From Acidimicrobiales bacterium (GTDB lineage: Bacteria; Actinomycetota; Acidimicrobiia; Acidimicrobiales; Palsa-688), in assembly GCA_036378675.1 (NCBI GenBank), contig DASUWA010000023.1:62001-126000 (forward strand): a stretch of DNA of 64,000 nt. Direction: 5' to 3'. The translations under genes and the position numbers were made by a program. This document shows positions 25,717 to 35,011 of this stretch, piece by piece. Every line of letters starts with the position of its first letter. Positions within the stretch are counted from its first letter, which is position 1. A model generated the notes under the pieces. The model was not told where the DNA came from and did not search any database. It saw nothing but the letters and a program-made list of their open reading frames with translations.

Positions 25717-28497
25717 ATGGCGGTGGGGCTGGAGGATGACATTTCAGGGTCGCAAGGAAACCTGATCGGAAGGCAGTGCGAATCGAGAGCCCTTGGGGAC
25801 CTCCTGAGCCAGCTCCCGAGTGGTGGCGCTGCGCGGATTCTGCGCGGACGGGCCGGCGCTGGCAAATCCGCCCTCCTGGCAGAGGCCAGCCACAATGCGG
25901 AGAGTCGGGGAATGCGCGCGTGGACGGTGGGCGCTGTCCGCGCCGAAATGAACATGCCGTTGGCCGGCCTACACCAGTTACTGAGGCTTCTTCTTGGGTG
26001 GGTAGATGATCTATCACGAGCGCATCGGGAGGTCCTTCTCGGAAGCTTCGGAATGGACAATGCCCCGATGCGGGACGCTCGCTCGATTGCGCTCGCGACG
26101 CTAGAGCTGTTTGCGGAGGTTTCCAGGCACACGCCGGTCCTAGTAGCAGTCGATGACGCTCACTGGCTCGACGCAGAATCGGCAGAAGTGCTCGGCTTTG
26201 TCGCTCGGAGACTCGGATCGGACCCGGTAGCGCTGTTGATGGCGGTACGAGAAGGCTACGAGACAGATCTTCTGAATTTCAACATCCCCGAGCTCTATGT
26301 CGCTGCGTTAGACGAGAAGGCGTCCTCCGCCCTCCTCGCGAGGACAGCTCCCTCGCTAAGTCCCACGCTCCAGGAACAGATCTTGGCCCTGGCCGCTGGA
26401 AATCCGTTGGTCCTCGTGGAGCTTCCGGCTACGGCAGAGTCGGCGACGTCCGTCTTCGATCGTCCCAATGAACTCGTAACTACGAAACGCCTACAGACCG
26501 CTTTCGCGGAACGATTCCTTGACCTTCCTCCGGCCACCCGGCTGATGCTCCTGGTGCGGGCACTCGACGAGGACGCCACCCTCAACGAGATCCTCGCTGC
26601 TACCGAGGTTATGGGGAAAGGCTGTGAGGCTTCTATCGACGATCTGGCCCCCGCGGTCGACGCGAGCTTGGTCGAACGGAGCGAACTTGGCATCCAGTTC
26701 CTGCACCCCTTGACGCCACCTGCAATCTACTCGGCGTCCGCGGACACCTTGCGACGCCGGGTCCACGCTGCTCTGGCGACGACCCTCGCCGATCATCCTC
26801 ATCGGCGGGCATGGCATCGGGCCGCCTCCGTATCCACCCCCGACGAAACGATGGGACACGAACTCGAGGCCGCGGCGATGAGCTCCCGAGCAATGGGCCG
26901 CGCTAAATTCCGGATCGCCTCCCTGGAACGCGCCGCGAAGCTGAGTACTGATCCTGGAGTTCAACAGCGCCGACTGCTTCGCGCAGCTGAGCTCGCGCTA
27001 GATCTGGGACAGAGGAAGAGGGCCGACCGGCTGTTGAGCGGGATGGACGGATGCGGTTGCAGCCCACTTCATGACGTTCGAAGGATGCTCCTGCGAGATC
27101 TCATCGAAGTTGGTTTCGTCAGAGACGCTCAGTCCGTGGAACCACTGGTAGTCGCTGGCATAGCGGCAGGTTCGGACGGAGATCCCGCAGTGGCACTGCG
27201 GCTCCTCCGAGCCGCTGCCGAGCTCTGCTGGTGGTCGGGTCAGGGAACAGAACTGCGCGCCCGAATCTCCGAAGCCGGGCGGAGTGTGGCGCCACGGGAG
27301 GACGAGCCGGTACTCCTCTCAATCTTGGCCATGTGTCAAGTGGAGGGGAGTGACGAGGCCCTCCTTCGGATTGCGGATCGCGCCCCAGGAGCGGTTTGCG
27401 ATGCCGAAGGAGCATTTTCTCTCGGCAGCGCCCTTCACTTCTCTGGATCATTCGATCGTTCGAACGCCTATCTCGCCGAGGCGATACAACAGCTGCGCTT
27501 CGCAGGGTATGCGTGGTATCTGCCTGAGGCCCTCGCGCTCCAAGCTTGGAACGGGATCTACGTACACGACCTGAACACGGCCGAATCAGCGGCTGACAAA
27601 GCTGTGGTCGCGGGGAAGGAATTCCGGCAGCCGATTTGGGAGGCGATGGGTAAGAACGTCTTGGCGATCGTTCACGCGATACGCGGGAATACAAGCGTGG
27701 CGGAGACGTACCTGGCTGAAGCTGAGAGTATCGCAGTACCGATCGGAGCCAGCGCGGTGCTCGCCGACGCCCAACTGACCCGGGCGATCATTGCGTTCTC
27801 GACTGGCAGCTACGAGGAAGCCTTCGACCATCTTGAGCGAACGTTCGACCCTAGTGATCCTGTGCATCACTACCAGCGCAGCGCCTGGCGGATCGGCGAG
27901 CTGGCTGAAGCAGCGGTGCACGCCGGACGGATTGACGAAGCGCGGGGTCATCTTCTCTCCATCAACACCAGAGAGCCGAATCAAAGCGCACCAAATCGTT
28001 TGGAGGTGGGGGTGTTGTACGCCCGGGCTCTGCTCGCCAACGACGACGAGGCGGAGGGGCTGTTCGAGGCGGCCCTTGATCGGGACCTTAGGTCCTGGCC
28101 GGCCTACCGGGCTCGACTTCTTCTCCACTACGGGATGTGGCTTCGCCGGCAACGCAAGATCAGCCTGGCTCGAATGCCCCTGCGTGCAGCTCGGGACTCG
28201 CTCACCGCACTCGGTGCGTGCGTGTGGGTGGAACGGGCTCGGCAAGAGCTTCGGGCCTCCCGGGAGAAGCAGCACTCCGGGCCAGAATCTCGGTTCGTGC
28301 TTACCGAGCAGGAGCTTCAGATCGCCAAAATGGCCGCCCAAGGCCTATCGAACCGCGAGATCGGGCAACAGCTCTACATATCGCCAAGGACGGTAGGTTG
28401 CCACCTGTATCGGATCTTCCCGAAGCTTGGTGTCGCTTCACGCACCCAACTCTCTACGGTTCTCGACGACCGCGAATCAGCCGCCATTGCTTCGTGA
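25717..28497 (+). CDS. LAL-type LuxR-family transcriptional regulator with AAA ATPase (third copy)
   Basis: A 926-residue protein from ATG 25717, chosen for the GAGGAGG 8 nt upstream; ATG 25645 is in frame. Walker A GRAGAGKS (44-51), Walker B PVLVAVDDAHWLD, a long TPR-like region, and a C-terminal LuxR HTH (LTEQELQIAKMAAQGLSNREIGQQLYISPRTVGCHLYRIFPKLGV). It is more distant from copies A and B than they are from each other. It lies directly after the urease genes on the same strand, so it is a candidate urease or nitrogen regulator; this rests on position only. Confidence 0.9.
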   Translation: MAVGLEDDISGSQGNLIGRQCESRALGDLLSQLPSGGAARILRGRAGAGKSALLAEASHNAESRGMRAWTVGAVRAEMNMPLAGLHQLLRLLLGWVDDLSRAHREVLLGSFGMDNAPMRDARSIALATLELFAEVSRHTPVLVAVDDAHWLDAESAEVLGFVARRLGSDPVALLMAVREGYETDLLNFNIPELYVAALDEKASSALLARTAPSLSPTLQEQILALAAGNPLVLVELPATAESATSVFDRPNELVTTKRLQTAFAERFLDLPPATRLMLLVRALDEDATLNEILAATEVMGKGCEASIDDLAPAVDASLVERSELGIQFLHPLTPPAIYSASADTLRRRVHAALATTLADHPHRRAWHRAASVSTPDETMGHELEAAAMSSRAMGRAKFRIASLERAAKLSTDPGVQQRRLLRAAELALDLGQRKRADRLLSGMDGCGCSPLHDVRRMLLRDLIEVGFVRDAQSVEPLVVAGIAAGSDGDPAVALRLLRAAAELCWWSGQGTELRARISEAGRSVAPREDEPVLLSILAMCQVEGSDEALLRIADRAPGAVCDAEGAFSLGSALHFSGSFDRSNAYLAEAIQQLRFAGYAWYLPEALALQAWNGIYVHDLNTAESAADKAVVAGKEFRQPIWEAMGKNVLAIVHAIRGNTSVAETYLAEAESIAVPIGASAVLADAQLTRAIIAFSTGSYEEAFDHLERTFDPSDPVHHYQRSAWRIGELAEAAVHAGRIDEARGHLLSINTREPNQSAPNRLEVGVLYARALLANDDEAEGLFEAALDRDLRSWPAYRARLLLHYGMWLRRQRKISLARMPLRAARDSLTALGACVWVERARQELRASREKQHSGPESRFVLTEQELQIAKMAAQGLSNREIGQQLYISPRTVGCHLYRIFPKLGVASRTQLSTVLDDRESAAIAS

Positions 28498-28594
28498 GGC
28501 GTCCGCGGTTCCCCTCCGAATCACTTGCCTGTAACGGTTGTGCTTAGTCATTCTGCTGATGCGGCGCAAAGGCGAGTTCTCCCACCATGAGTGT

Positions 28595-28615
28595 CAGCGG
28601 ACAAGGGGTCCGCTG
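28595..28615 (+). promoter_or_regulatory. Hairpin in the leader of the membrane protein gene
   Basis: A perfect 8-bp inverted repeat, CAGCGGAC and GTCCGCTG, with a 5-nt loop. It ends 20 nt before the start codon at 28636 and just before the ribosome site AAGGAG. It could be a leader hairpin or an operator. Confidence 0.45.
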
Positions 28616-28635
28616 AACAAGGAGACATCACACCA

Positions 28636-29052
28636 ATGAGTACTAAATATCTGACGAGCGCGCCTATCGCGATACTCGCTGGATTTCTGATCGTCGTCAG
28701 CCAAGCCTTCCACCCCCACGTGCTCGGTTGGGTCGCCGTCGGAGTAGCGATCGGAATAGTCGCGGTCGTTGCGCTCGGTCAACTCGATCCCACGCGCGGG
28801 GGTGTACAGCGAGCCCTAGACGGAGCAACAGCTGTCACCGGCGGGCTTCTGATCGCCTTCGGCGTCGCTGCTTCCGGCTCTGCCCTGAAGTGGCTGACCT
28901 TCGGCCTTTCCCTGGGAATCGTGGGCGTGGCATTCGCCGCTCTCACCCTTCACGAAGTGTCGACCTGGCGGGCTGAGAACCGGCTCTCCAACCTTCATTG
29001 GCTGACCGGCACCGGAATTGAGGCTGGTTCGCCGCAGTCCCGGGCCGCATGA
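28636..29052 (+). CDS. Small integral membrane protein, four predicted TM helices
   Basis: A 138-residue protein with four hydrophobic segments: about 8-27 (PIAILAGFLIVVSQAF), 29-48 (VLGWVAVGVAIGIVAVVAL), 66-83 (AVTGGLLIAFGVAASG) and 87-105 (WLTFGLSLGIVGVAFAAL). These are followed by a charged tail. ATG 28636 follows AAGGAG. It resembles SPW-repeat/DUF-type small membrane proteins of actinobacteria but lacks a clear signature. Function unknown. A strong terminator-like hairpin follows. Confidence 0.75.
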   Translation: MSTKYLTSAPIAILAGFLIVVSQAFHPHVLGWVAVGVAIGIVAVVALGQLDPTRGGVQRALDGATAVTGGLLIAFGVAASGSALKWLTFGLSLGIVGVAFAALTLHEVSTWRAENRLSNLHWLTGTGIEAGSPQSRAA

Positions 29053-29076
29053 TCGCCTGAGGCGCTGACCCTCGAA

Positions 29077-29106
29077 GCCGGGCGGGACGAACGATTCCCG
29101 CCCGGC
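29077..29106 (+). terminator. Terminator-like hairpin
   Basis: An 11-bp perfect stem, GCCGGGCGGGA (29077-29087) and TCCCGCCCGGC (29096-29106), with an 8-nt loop, 25 bp after the membrane protein gene. There is no T-run. Confidence 0.7.
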
Positions 29107-29187
29107 CGAGCCTCCGGTTGACGGAGTCGAGCCACGGGGATTACGGTGTGATCGACCTGTTATCCATGCCGGGATTGGGGGCCTGAG

Positions 29188-30486
29188 CTGGCCTGGGACT
29201 TCGAGACCGAACCAGAGTTCGAAGAAAAGCTCGAGTGGATGCGCGCCTTCGTCGACTCGGAGGTCGTTCCTCTGGAGCCAATACTCGACCAGATCCCGCA
29301 GTCCGAGTGGGCACTGGTACAGCGTTACCTGCAGGAACAGGTCCGAGCTCAGGGGCTTTGGGGCGCGTTTCTTGACCCGAAGCTGGGAGGACCGGGGTTC
29401 GGGCAACTGAAGCTGGCTCTTATGTCAGAAATCATCGGCAGGTCCATGATCTCGATGACCCTGTTCGGGGTTCAGGCCCCGGACAGCGGCAACATGGAAC
29501 TGCTGGCCCACGGGGCCACCGAGGAGCAGAAGGAACGCTGGCTCTGGCCCAATTTCCGCGGTGAGATCTCGAGCGCGTTCGCACTCACCGAGCCGTTCCA
29601 CGCCGGCGCTGATCCGACGGTGATCGGCACGACCGCCGTCAAGGACGGGGACGAGTGGGTCATCAACGGCCACAAGTGGTTCATCACCAATGCCTCGGTG
29701 GCGGACATTGTCCTCGTCTTCGCCGAGACCAACCCCGACGGGCGCCCGCATCGCCACGCATCTGTGTTCGTAGTTCCGGCCGGGACCGGCGGGATGGAGG
29801 TCACTCGCGACATCGGCACCATGGCGCACCCGAGTGTGGAATACGGGCAGTACGGCAACCACGCCGAGATCGTCTTTCGCGACTGTCGTGTACCTGGCGA
29901 TCATCTAGTCGGCCGGCCGGGCGACGGCTTTGTCCTTGCCCAACAACGACTCGGCGGCGGGCGTATTCACCACGCCATGCGATGGCTGGGGCAGGCCCAA
30001 AGGGCGCTCGACATCCTTTGTGAGCGTGCGGTGTCGAGAGAGTCGCACGGAGCTTTGCTGGCTCAACATCAGATGGTGCAGGACTACGTCGCCCTCTCCC
30101 ACATGGAGATACAGGCCGCCCGGCTGCTCACCTTCCAAACAGCGTGGAAGATGGACCGCCACGGGGCAGCGGCGGTGCGCGCCGATCTCGGAATGATCAA
30201 GGCGCACGTGTCGAAGGTCGTGCTCTCCGTTCTCGACCGCACGATCCAGGTCTGCGGAGCTCTCGGATACTCGAGCGACCTTCCGGTCGAGGCCTGGTAC
30301 CGCTCGACTCGGTTCGGGCCTATCGGCGACGGTCCCGACGAGCTGCACAAGTCGGTGCTCGCCCGGACGATCCTGAAGGGTTACAAACCGGTCGAGGGCT
30401 GGCCCACCGAGCACATACCGAGCCGGCGACCTGCCGCCCAGGCCAACTGGGAACGGCTGCGGGCGGCGGCGGGAGTGTCGAGCTAA
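29188..30486 (+). CDS. Acyl-CoA dehydrogenase
   Basis: FAD enzyme that forms the alpha,beta double bond of an acyl-CoA. FALTEP and WFITNASVADIVLVFA are the FAD/substrate motifs, and the C-terminal helical domain contains IQVCGALGYSSDLPVEAWYR. The first ATG (29239) would remove the conserved N-terminal helix. The frame continues upstream as LAWDFETEPEFEEKLEWMRAF, the usual N terminus of this subfamily (MAWDF...), beginning at CTG 29188 with no in-frame ATG, GTG or TTG close by. I therefore place the start at a CTG. It heads a six-gene co-directional run. Confidence 0.9.
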   Translation: MAWDFETEPEFEEKLEWMRAFVDSEVVPLEPILDQIPQSEWALVQRYLQEQVRAQGLWGAFLDPKLGGPGFGQLKLALMSEIIGRSMISMTLFGVQAPDSGNMELLAHGATEEQKERWLWPNFRGEISSAFALTEPFHAGADPTVIGTTAVKDGDEWVINGHKWFITNASVADIVLVFAETNPDGRPHRHASVFVVPAGTGGMEVTRDIGTMAHPSVEYGQYGNHAEIVFRDCRVPGDHLVGRPGDGFVLAQQRLGGGRIHHAMRWLGQAQRALDILCERAVSRESHGALLAQHQMVQDYVALSHMEIQAARLLTFQTAWKMDRHGAAAVRADLGMIKAHVSKVVLSVLDRTIQVCGALGYSSDLPVEAWYRSTRFGPIGDGPDELHKSVLARTILKGYKPVEGWPTEHIPSRRPAAQANWERLRAAAGVSS

Positions 30487-30489
30487 CCC

Positions 30490-31503
30490 GTGGATTCGAC
30501 CGCGCTGGCGCGATTCCTCGACGAAGCGATCGGTGATTCTGTGCCGATCGACGTCCGACCGATGGCGGGAGGTGGGTCGTGCGAGATCTTCGCAGTAGAT
30601 CGAGGCGAAAACCGCTGGGTGCTTCGCCGCGCGCCGCGTCACTCGAGCTCGGCCACTGCTCACGACGTACTCCGTGAGTTCCGAATCCTCGACGCGATCA
30701 AAGACTCACGCGTGCCGATTGCGAGACCCGTGCTGTCCTGCGGCAACCCCGACGTCTTCGGGGCCCCTTTCTACGTGATGGCACGCACCGACGGACTGCC
30801 GGTGCGCTCGAGCATCCCTCCGGCATGGGCTGACGTCCCCGAGACTCACGGGCGGGCCCTCGAGGAGATGATCGACGCCCTCGCAGCGATCCATGCGCTC
30901 GACTGGCGAGACCACGGCCTCGCCGACCTGTCTCCCAAGCCGAACTACCTGGCGAACCAGATCGAACGATGGATGAAGCAGTTGGACTCCTACGTCGGCA
31001 GGCACCTTCCGCCGGCTCACGCCGCCGCCGATTGGCTCATGAGCCACCGGCCGCAGCACCATGATCTCACCCTCTGCCACGGGGACTACAAACTCGACAA
31101 CCTCTTGTTCGACGCCGCGCCACCACCAAGGCTGCTGGCTGTAGTCGACTGGGAAATGGCGGCTATCGGCGATCCTCTCGTCGACCTGGCGTGGACGCTG
31201 ATATTTCACCCCGGACCCGAAGGGACCATGCCGCTGGGCCGAGCAAAGGAGCCTTCCTTTAAGCCCGACGGCCTGCCAGACCGGCGAAAGTTGATCGAGC
31301 GCTACGCCAGTGCAACCGGCAGGGATACCGGAGCTATGCCGTGGTACGACGTCTTCGCGCGATGGAAGCTGGCAATCGTCCTCGAGGGCAGCTACGCGAA
31401 ATACCTGCGAGGGCTGTCCGACAAGCCGATCCACGAGTTCTTCGGATCTCAGGTGGATCTGCTTCTTTCCAGCGCGGGCGACATCATCGAAGCGATGGCG
31501 TGA
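30490..31503 (+). CDS. Phosphotransferase-family protein (APH/ACAD10-like)
   Basis: A 337-residue kinase-like fold. The catalytic loop is HGDYKLDN (His197, Asp199, Asn204) and the metal-binding motif is DWE (Asp220-Glu222) in VVDWEMAAIGDPLVDLAW. The N-lobe has VLRRAPRHSSSATAHDVLREFRIL. This APH subfamily regularly sits beside acyl-CoA dehydrogenases and is proposed to phosphorylate a hydroxyacyl-CoA before elimination, as for ACAD10/11 with 4-hydroxyacyl-CoAs. GTG 30490 starts 3 bp after the dehydrogenase, and it touches the next gene (TGATG). Confidence 0.88.
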   Translation: MDSTALARFLDEAIGDSVPIDVRPMAGGGSCEIFAVDRGENRWVLRRAPRHSSSATAHDVLREFRILDAIKDSRVPIARPVLSCGNPDVFGAPFYVMARTDGLPVRSSIPPAWADVPETHGRALEEMIDALAAIHALDWRDHGLADLSPKPNYLANQIERWMKQLDSYVGRHLPPAHAAADWLMSHRPQHHDLTLCHGDYKLDNLLFDAAPPPRLLAVVDWEMAAIGDPLVDLAWTLIFHPGPEGTMPLGRAKEPSFKPDGLPDRRKLIERYASATGRDTGAMPWYDVFARWKLAIVLEGSYAKYLRGLSDKPIHEFFGSQVDLLLSSAGDIIEAMA

Positions 31504-32477
31504 TGCGCGCGTGGCAGGTGTCCGGCGCGGGCGAGCCGGCGGACGTTCTCCGCATGGTCGAGCTTCCCGAACCTGAGCCCGGCCCCGGGCAGATCCGGAT
31601 CCGGGTCACCGCCGCAGGGATAGGTCTGCCAGACGTTCTCATGTGCCGTCACACCTATCCACTGACTCCCGCAACCGACTTCACGCCCGGGCAAGAGGCG
31701 ACCGGCGTCGTCACCGCCGCCGGCGCCGACGTCGAGTGGCAACGTGGCACCTCAGTTATGGGAGTTACCAGCTTCATCGATGGCCACGGGTCCTTCGCCG
31801 AGGAGTGCCTGTTGGTAGCCGACTCTGCGTTCCCGGTGCCGAACGGGTTGACCGATGCGCAGGCAGCCGGATTCTGGATCCCGCACTTGACCGCTTGGGC
31901 CGGGCTCGTGGATCGCGGTCGGGTGGAAGCGGGTGAGTGGCTCGCAGTGCTCGGGGCCGCGGGTGGCAGCGGTATCGCGGCCGTGCAGCTGGGCCGAGCT
32001 TTAGGCGCAAGGGTGATCGCGGTCGTGAGCGACGATGCTCGTGCCGAGTTCGCTAGTCGATTGGGGGCGGAGCACGTGGCCTTACTGGGTCCCGACCTCG
32101 CCGCCCGGCTGAGGGAGATCACCGGTGGTCAAGGCGTCGACCTGCTCTATGACCCGGTCGGCGGGACCGCGGCAGAGGAGGCGTGGAGTGCTTTGGGGCG
32201 TCATGGCCGGCTGCTTGCTGTTGGCTTCGCCAGCGGCTCGTGGCCTCGCATCGAGACTCACAACTTGGTCGTGACAAATACCTCGCTGGTCGGGGTGTTC
32301 GCCGGCGGCTACTCACGCCCGGAACTCGACTCGATTCATCGATCTCTCTCCGACCTCGTCGTAAGCGGCGGTTTGCGCAACGCGGTCACCGAAGAGGTGG
32401 CGTTCGATCAACTTCCCGCCGCCGTCCAGCGACTAGCGGACCGAGCCGTCATCGGAAAGCTGGTGATGATCCCGTGA
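31503..32477 (+). CDS. MDR-family NADPH:quinone oxidoreductase-like protein
   Basis: A 324-residue medium-chain reductase without structural zinc ligands. It has the N-terminal GroES-like fold (TPGQEATGVVTAAGADVE), the nucleotide motif GAAGGSG at 151-157 and VDLLYDPVGGTAAEEAW, as in quinone-reductase/enoyl-reductase members. It probably reduces an enoyl or quinone substrate with NADPH. ATG 31503 overlaps the previous stop by 1 bp, and the end overlaps the TetR gene by 4 bp (GTGA). Confidence 0.88.
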   Translation: MRAWQVSGAGEPADVLRMVELPEPEPGPGQIRIRVTAAGIGLPDVLMCRHTYPLTPATDFTPGQEATGVVTAAGADVEWQRGTSVMGVTSFIDGHGSFAEECLLVADSAFPVPNGLTDAQAAGFWIPHLTAWAGLVDRGRVEAGEWLAVLGAAGGSGIAAVQLGRALGARVIAVVSDDARAEFASRLGAEHVALLGPDLAARLREITGGQGVDLLYDPVGGTAAEEAWSALGRHGRLLAVGFASGSWPRIETHNLVVTNTSLVGVFAGGYSRPELDSIHRSLSDLVVSGGLRNAVTEEVAFDQLPAAVQRLADRAVIGKLVMIP

Positions 32478-33103
32478 AACCCAAGTCGACCGACCTGGGG
32501 CTCGACGCTGAGGAGATCGTCACCGCTGCAGTCGAGATCTTCCGTGAATCCGGGCTCGAGGCGGTGAGCATGCGCAGCGTTTCCAGCCGGCTTGGTGTCT
32601 CCCCGGTCCCCCTGTACAGCCGGGTGGGGAACAAGGAGGCCTTGGTCGAGGCGATCGCCGACCGGTTGCTGGGAAATCCGGCGCCGACGTTGCGGGAAGG
32701 CGAGGACTGGCCGGCCTACACGGTCCGCTGGGCGCGGGCGATGCGCAACCGGCTGCGCCTCGCCCGTGACAGCCGCCTCATGGTCCCACCGGACCGAGCC
32801 GCGTACCTCGAAGCGTCGCGTCCGCTCGTCGAAGCGCTAAAGCGAGACGGCATGACCGACGACGGTGCCGTGCAGGCCTGCCGTCTCGTCATGTGGGCGA
32901 CGGTCGGGTTCGCGACCGTCGAGTCCGGCGCATCCCCGCGAGAACGTCCCCGGCGCCGCAAGCAAACTGCAAGGGCAGGGGGAGACCCCGGTGGCGTGGA
33001 CCGACGGGAGGTCGACGCGCTCTTCGACATCCACCTTCGGTATCTGATCGACGGCATCCGGAGAGACCAGACAGACCGGACAGACCGAAAGCGGACCCGA
33101 TGA
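32474..33103 (+). CDS. TetR-family transcriptional regulator
   Basis: A 209-residue regulator from GTG 32474. HTH: IVTAAVEIFRESGLEAVSMRSVSSRLGVSPVPLYSRVGNKEALVEAIADRLL, then a TetR_C-type ligand domain. It is embedded in the operon with 4-bp overlaps on both sides, so it is probably made with the enzymes and controls the same operon in response to a pathway acyl-CoA (inference). The C terminus contains a charged, low-complexity tail (RRDQTDRTDRKRTR) from a short ACAGACCG repeat. Confidence 0.88.
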   Translation: MKPKSTDLGLDAEEIVTAAVEIFRESGLEAVSMRSVSSRLGVSPVPLYSRVGNKEALVEAIADRLLGNPAPTLREGEDWPAYTVRWARAMRNRLRLARDSRLMVPPDRAAYLEASRPLVEALKRDGMTDDGAVQACRLVMWATVGFATVESGASPRERPRRRKQTARAGGDPGGVDRREVDALFDIHLRYLIDGIRRDQTDRTDRKRTR

Positions 33104-33849
33104 CCGTTCCCGACCTCAGAGCAGATGGCAAGGTGGTGGTCGTTACCGGCGCCAGCAGGGGGCTGGGCCGGGCGATGGCCTTGGGTTTCGGTGAGGCGGG
33201 TGCGAGCGTTGTCGTGTCCAGCCGCAAGCAGGACCAGTGTGACGAGGTGGCGGCCGCGATAAAAGATCTGGGAGCTCAGGCAATCTCCGTACCCTGTCAC
33301 GTCGGCGACTGGGAGCAGTGCGAAGCGCTGATAGAAGCGACGGTCGAAGAGTTCGGGCGCATCGACGTGTTGGTCAACAATGCCGGCATCGCGCCGGTTC
33401 CGCCTTCGTTTTCAGAGATCACCTCCGAGCTTTTCGACAAGACGATCGCCGTGAACCTCAAGGGTCCGTTGCGCTTGACCGCACTGGCTGCGGACCGGAT
33501 GGAAGCCGGCGGTTCAATAGTGAACATCAGCTCCAAGGCGGCCTTGTACCCGAGCACCTTCACTGCCGTTTACGCCGCAGCAAAGGCGGGGCTCAACGCG
33601 CTCACCAAAGCTGCAGCGCAGGAGCTCGGCCCACGCGGAATTCGGGTCAACGCGATCGTCTGCGGGACCTTCCACACCGACAGCTTCCACGTGTCAATGC
33701 CGACGGCGGAGATGCAAGAGAACATGGCGTCTCGGGTCGCTCTCCGGCGGGTCGCGGAGGCGGACGAGATCGTGGGCACCGCGCTGTTCCTCGCCAGTCC
33801 GGCGTCGTCCTACCTGACCGGCGAGCTGATCGTGCTGGACGGAGGATAA
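33100..33849 (+). CDS. SDR-family oxidoreductase
   Basis: A 249-residue classical SDR. TGASRGLG at 16-23, NNAG at 92-95, catalytic Ser144, Tyr157 and Lys161 (YAAAK), and the C-terminal YLTGELIVLDGG. It resembles 3-oxoacyl/3-hydroxyacyl reductases, fitting beta-oxidation-like work in this operon. ATG 33100 overlaps the TetR stop (ATGA). Confidence 0.9.
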   Translation: MTVPDLRADGKVVVVTGASRGLGRAMALGFGEAGASVVVSSRKQDQCDEVAAAIKDLGAQAISVPCHVGDWEQCEALIEATVEEFGRIDVLVNNAGIAPVPPSFSEITSELFDKTIAVNLKGPLRLTALAADRMEAGGSIVNISSKAALYPSTFTAVYAAAKAGLNALTKAAAQELGPRGIRVNAIVCGTFHTDSFHVSMPTAEMQENMASRVALRRVAEADEIVGTALFLASPASSYLTGELIVLDGG

Positions 33850-33882
33850 ACGAGTGATTCGATCCAACGAGAGGAGCCCGAA

Positions 33883-34740
33883 GTGAATCAGCCGTCCGGT
33901 GGGGGAGTTATCGGACCAGGCCGCGTCGCTGTCGTTACCGGAGCCGCCAGCGGGATCGGCCGAGCTCTGGCCGAGCTGCTGGCAACCGAGGGTTCATCGG
34001 TGGTTGTTGCGGACATTGACGCCGATGGTGCCGAAACGGTGGCGGATGCCATCCGCAAGGCGGACGGTTCCGCGTTGGCTGTTCAAGCCGACGTCTCCGA
34101 CCCCCGCTCGGTCGATGCCCTCGCGGGCACGGCAGCCGAGCAATTTGGTGGCGTCGATTTGCTGTGCAACAACGCCGGGGTTTCGACCTTCAACCTCATT
34201 CAGGACCAGACCCTCGAGGACTGGAGCTGGGTGCTGAGCGTCAACCTGTGGGGGGTCATCCACGGCATTCACAGCTTCCTTCCGATCATGAGCCGGCAGG
34301 GTCGGCCCGGGCACATCGTCAACACGGCATCGGTCGCCGGCCTGCTGAGCGGTGTGCCGTTCATAGGCCCGTATTCCGCGACCAAGGTTGCCGTTGTGTC
34401 GATCTCGGAGACCCTGAGCCAGGAGTTGGTGTTGGCCGGCATTCCGATCGGGGTGAGTGTGCTCTGTCCAAGCGCCACCGAGAGCCGGGTCATGGAGTCA
34501 GAGCGGAACCGGCCGTCGGCGTTAGGGACCGAGACCCGGACGGAGATGGCCGAATCGGTCCGCGTCGCGATCCGCGATTCGTTCACCGGGCCCGACGGCC
34601 AGCATCCGTCGCAGGTCGCACGCCGAGTGGTCGAAGCGGTTCGCGCCGGCGAGTTCTGGATCATCACCCACCCGACCGAACGGCCTCTGGTGGAGACCCG
34701 ATTCGCCGGCATCTTGTCCGGCTACCCGGCTCCTAGCTGA
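33883..34740 (+). CDS. SDR-family oxidoreductase
   Basis: A 285-residue SDR. TGAASGIG at 19-26, CNNAG near 95, Ser150, Tyr164 and Lys168 (YSATK). The C-terminal extension (AVRAGEFWIITHPTERPLVETRFAGIL) is typical of the large SDR subgroup acting on steroids or other bulky alcohols. GTG 33883 follows GAGAGGAG. It is the last gene of the acyl-CoA operon, 33 bp after the previous SDR. Confidence 0.9.
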   Translation: MNQPSGGGVIGPGRVAVVTGAASGIGRALAELLATEGSSVVVADIDADGAETVADAIRKADGSALAVQADVSDPRSVDALAGTAAEQFGGVDLLCNNAGVSTFNLIQDQTLEDWSWVLSVNLWGVIHGIHSFLPIMSRQGRPGHIVNTASVAGLLSGVPFIGPYSATKVAVVSISETLSQELVLAGIPIGVSVLCPSATESRVMESERNRPSALGTETRTEMAESVRVAIRDSFTGPDGQHPSQVARRVVEAVRAGEFWIITHPTERPLVETRFAGILSGYPAPS

Positions 34741-35011
34741 CCGACAGCTTCGAGGGAGTCGAGGGTGGCGCTGGGACGCCCTTCGCGCCATAGAGGAAGT
34801 ACTCAGCGAATCAGATTGATGATCTCCGGCCCGATAAGCGGATAAATCCGCTGCTCACGGCTAGCTCTAAATGACTAGATAAGACGGAGCATCCGATTGA
34901 TTAACTAAAAGAGGATTGCGCAGAAATAGACGAATCCTTCTCGACAGAGAGAGGTTATTCGGCCACTCTGTGCGAGTCCGTTAGACACAAATGCATTGGG
35001 GCAGGGGTGCC
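34741..35011. other. AT-richer intergenic leader with inverted repeats
   Basis: A 271-bp gap before the subtilase gene with visibly more A/T than its surroundings. It holds a perfect palindrome, AGCGGATAAATCCGCT (34837-34852), and a longer imperfect pairing of AGAGGATT (near 34909) with AATCCTTCT. It probably carries the promoter and a structured leader of the subtilase gene. No known riboswitch consensus was recognised. Confidence 0.5.
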
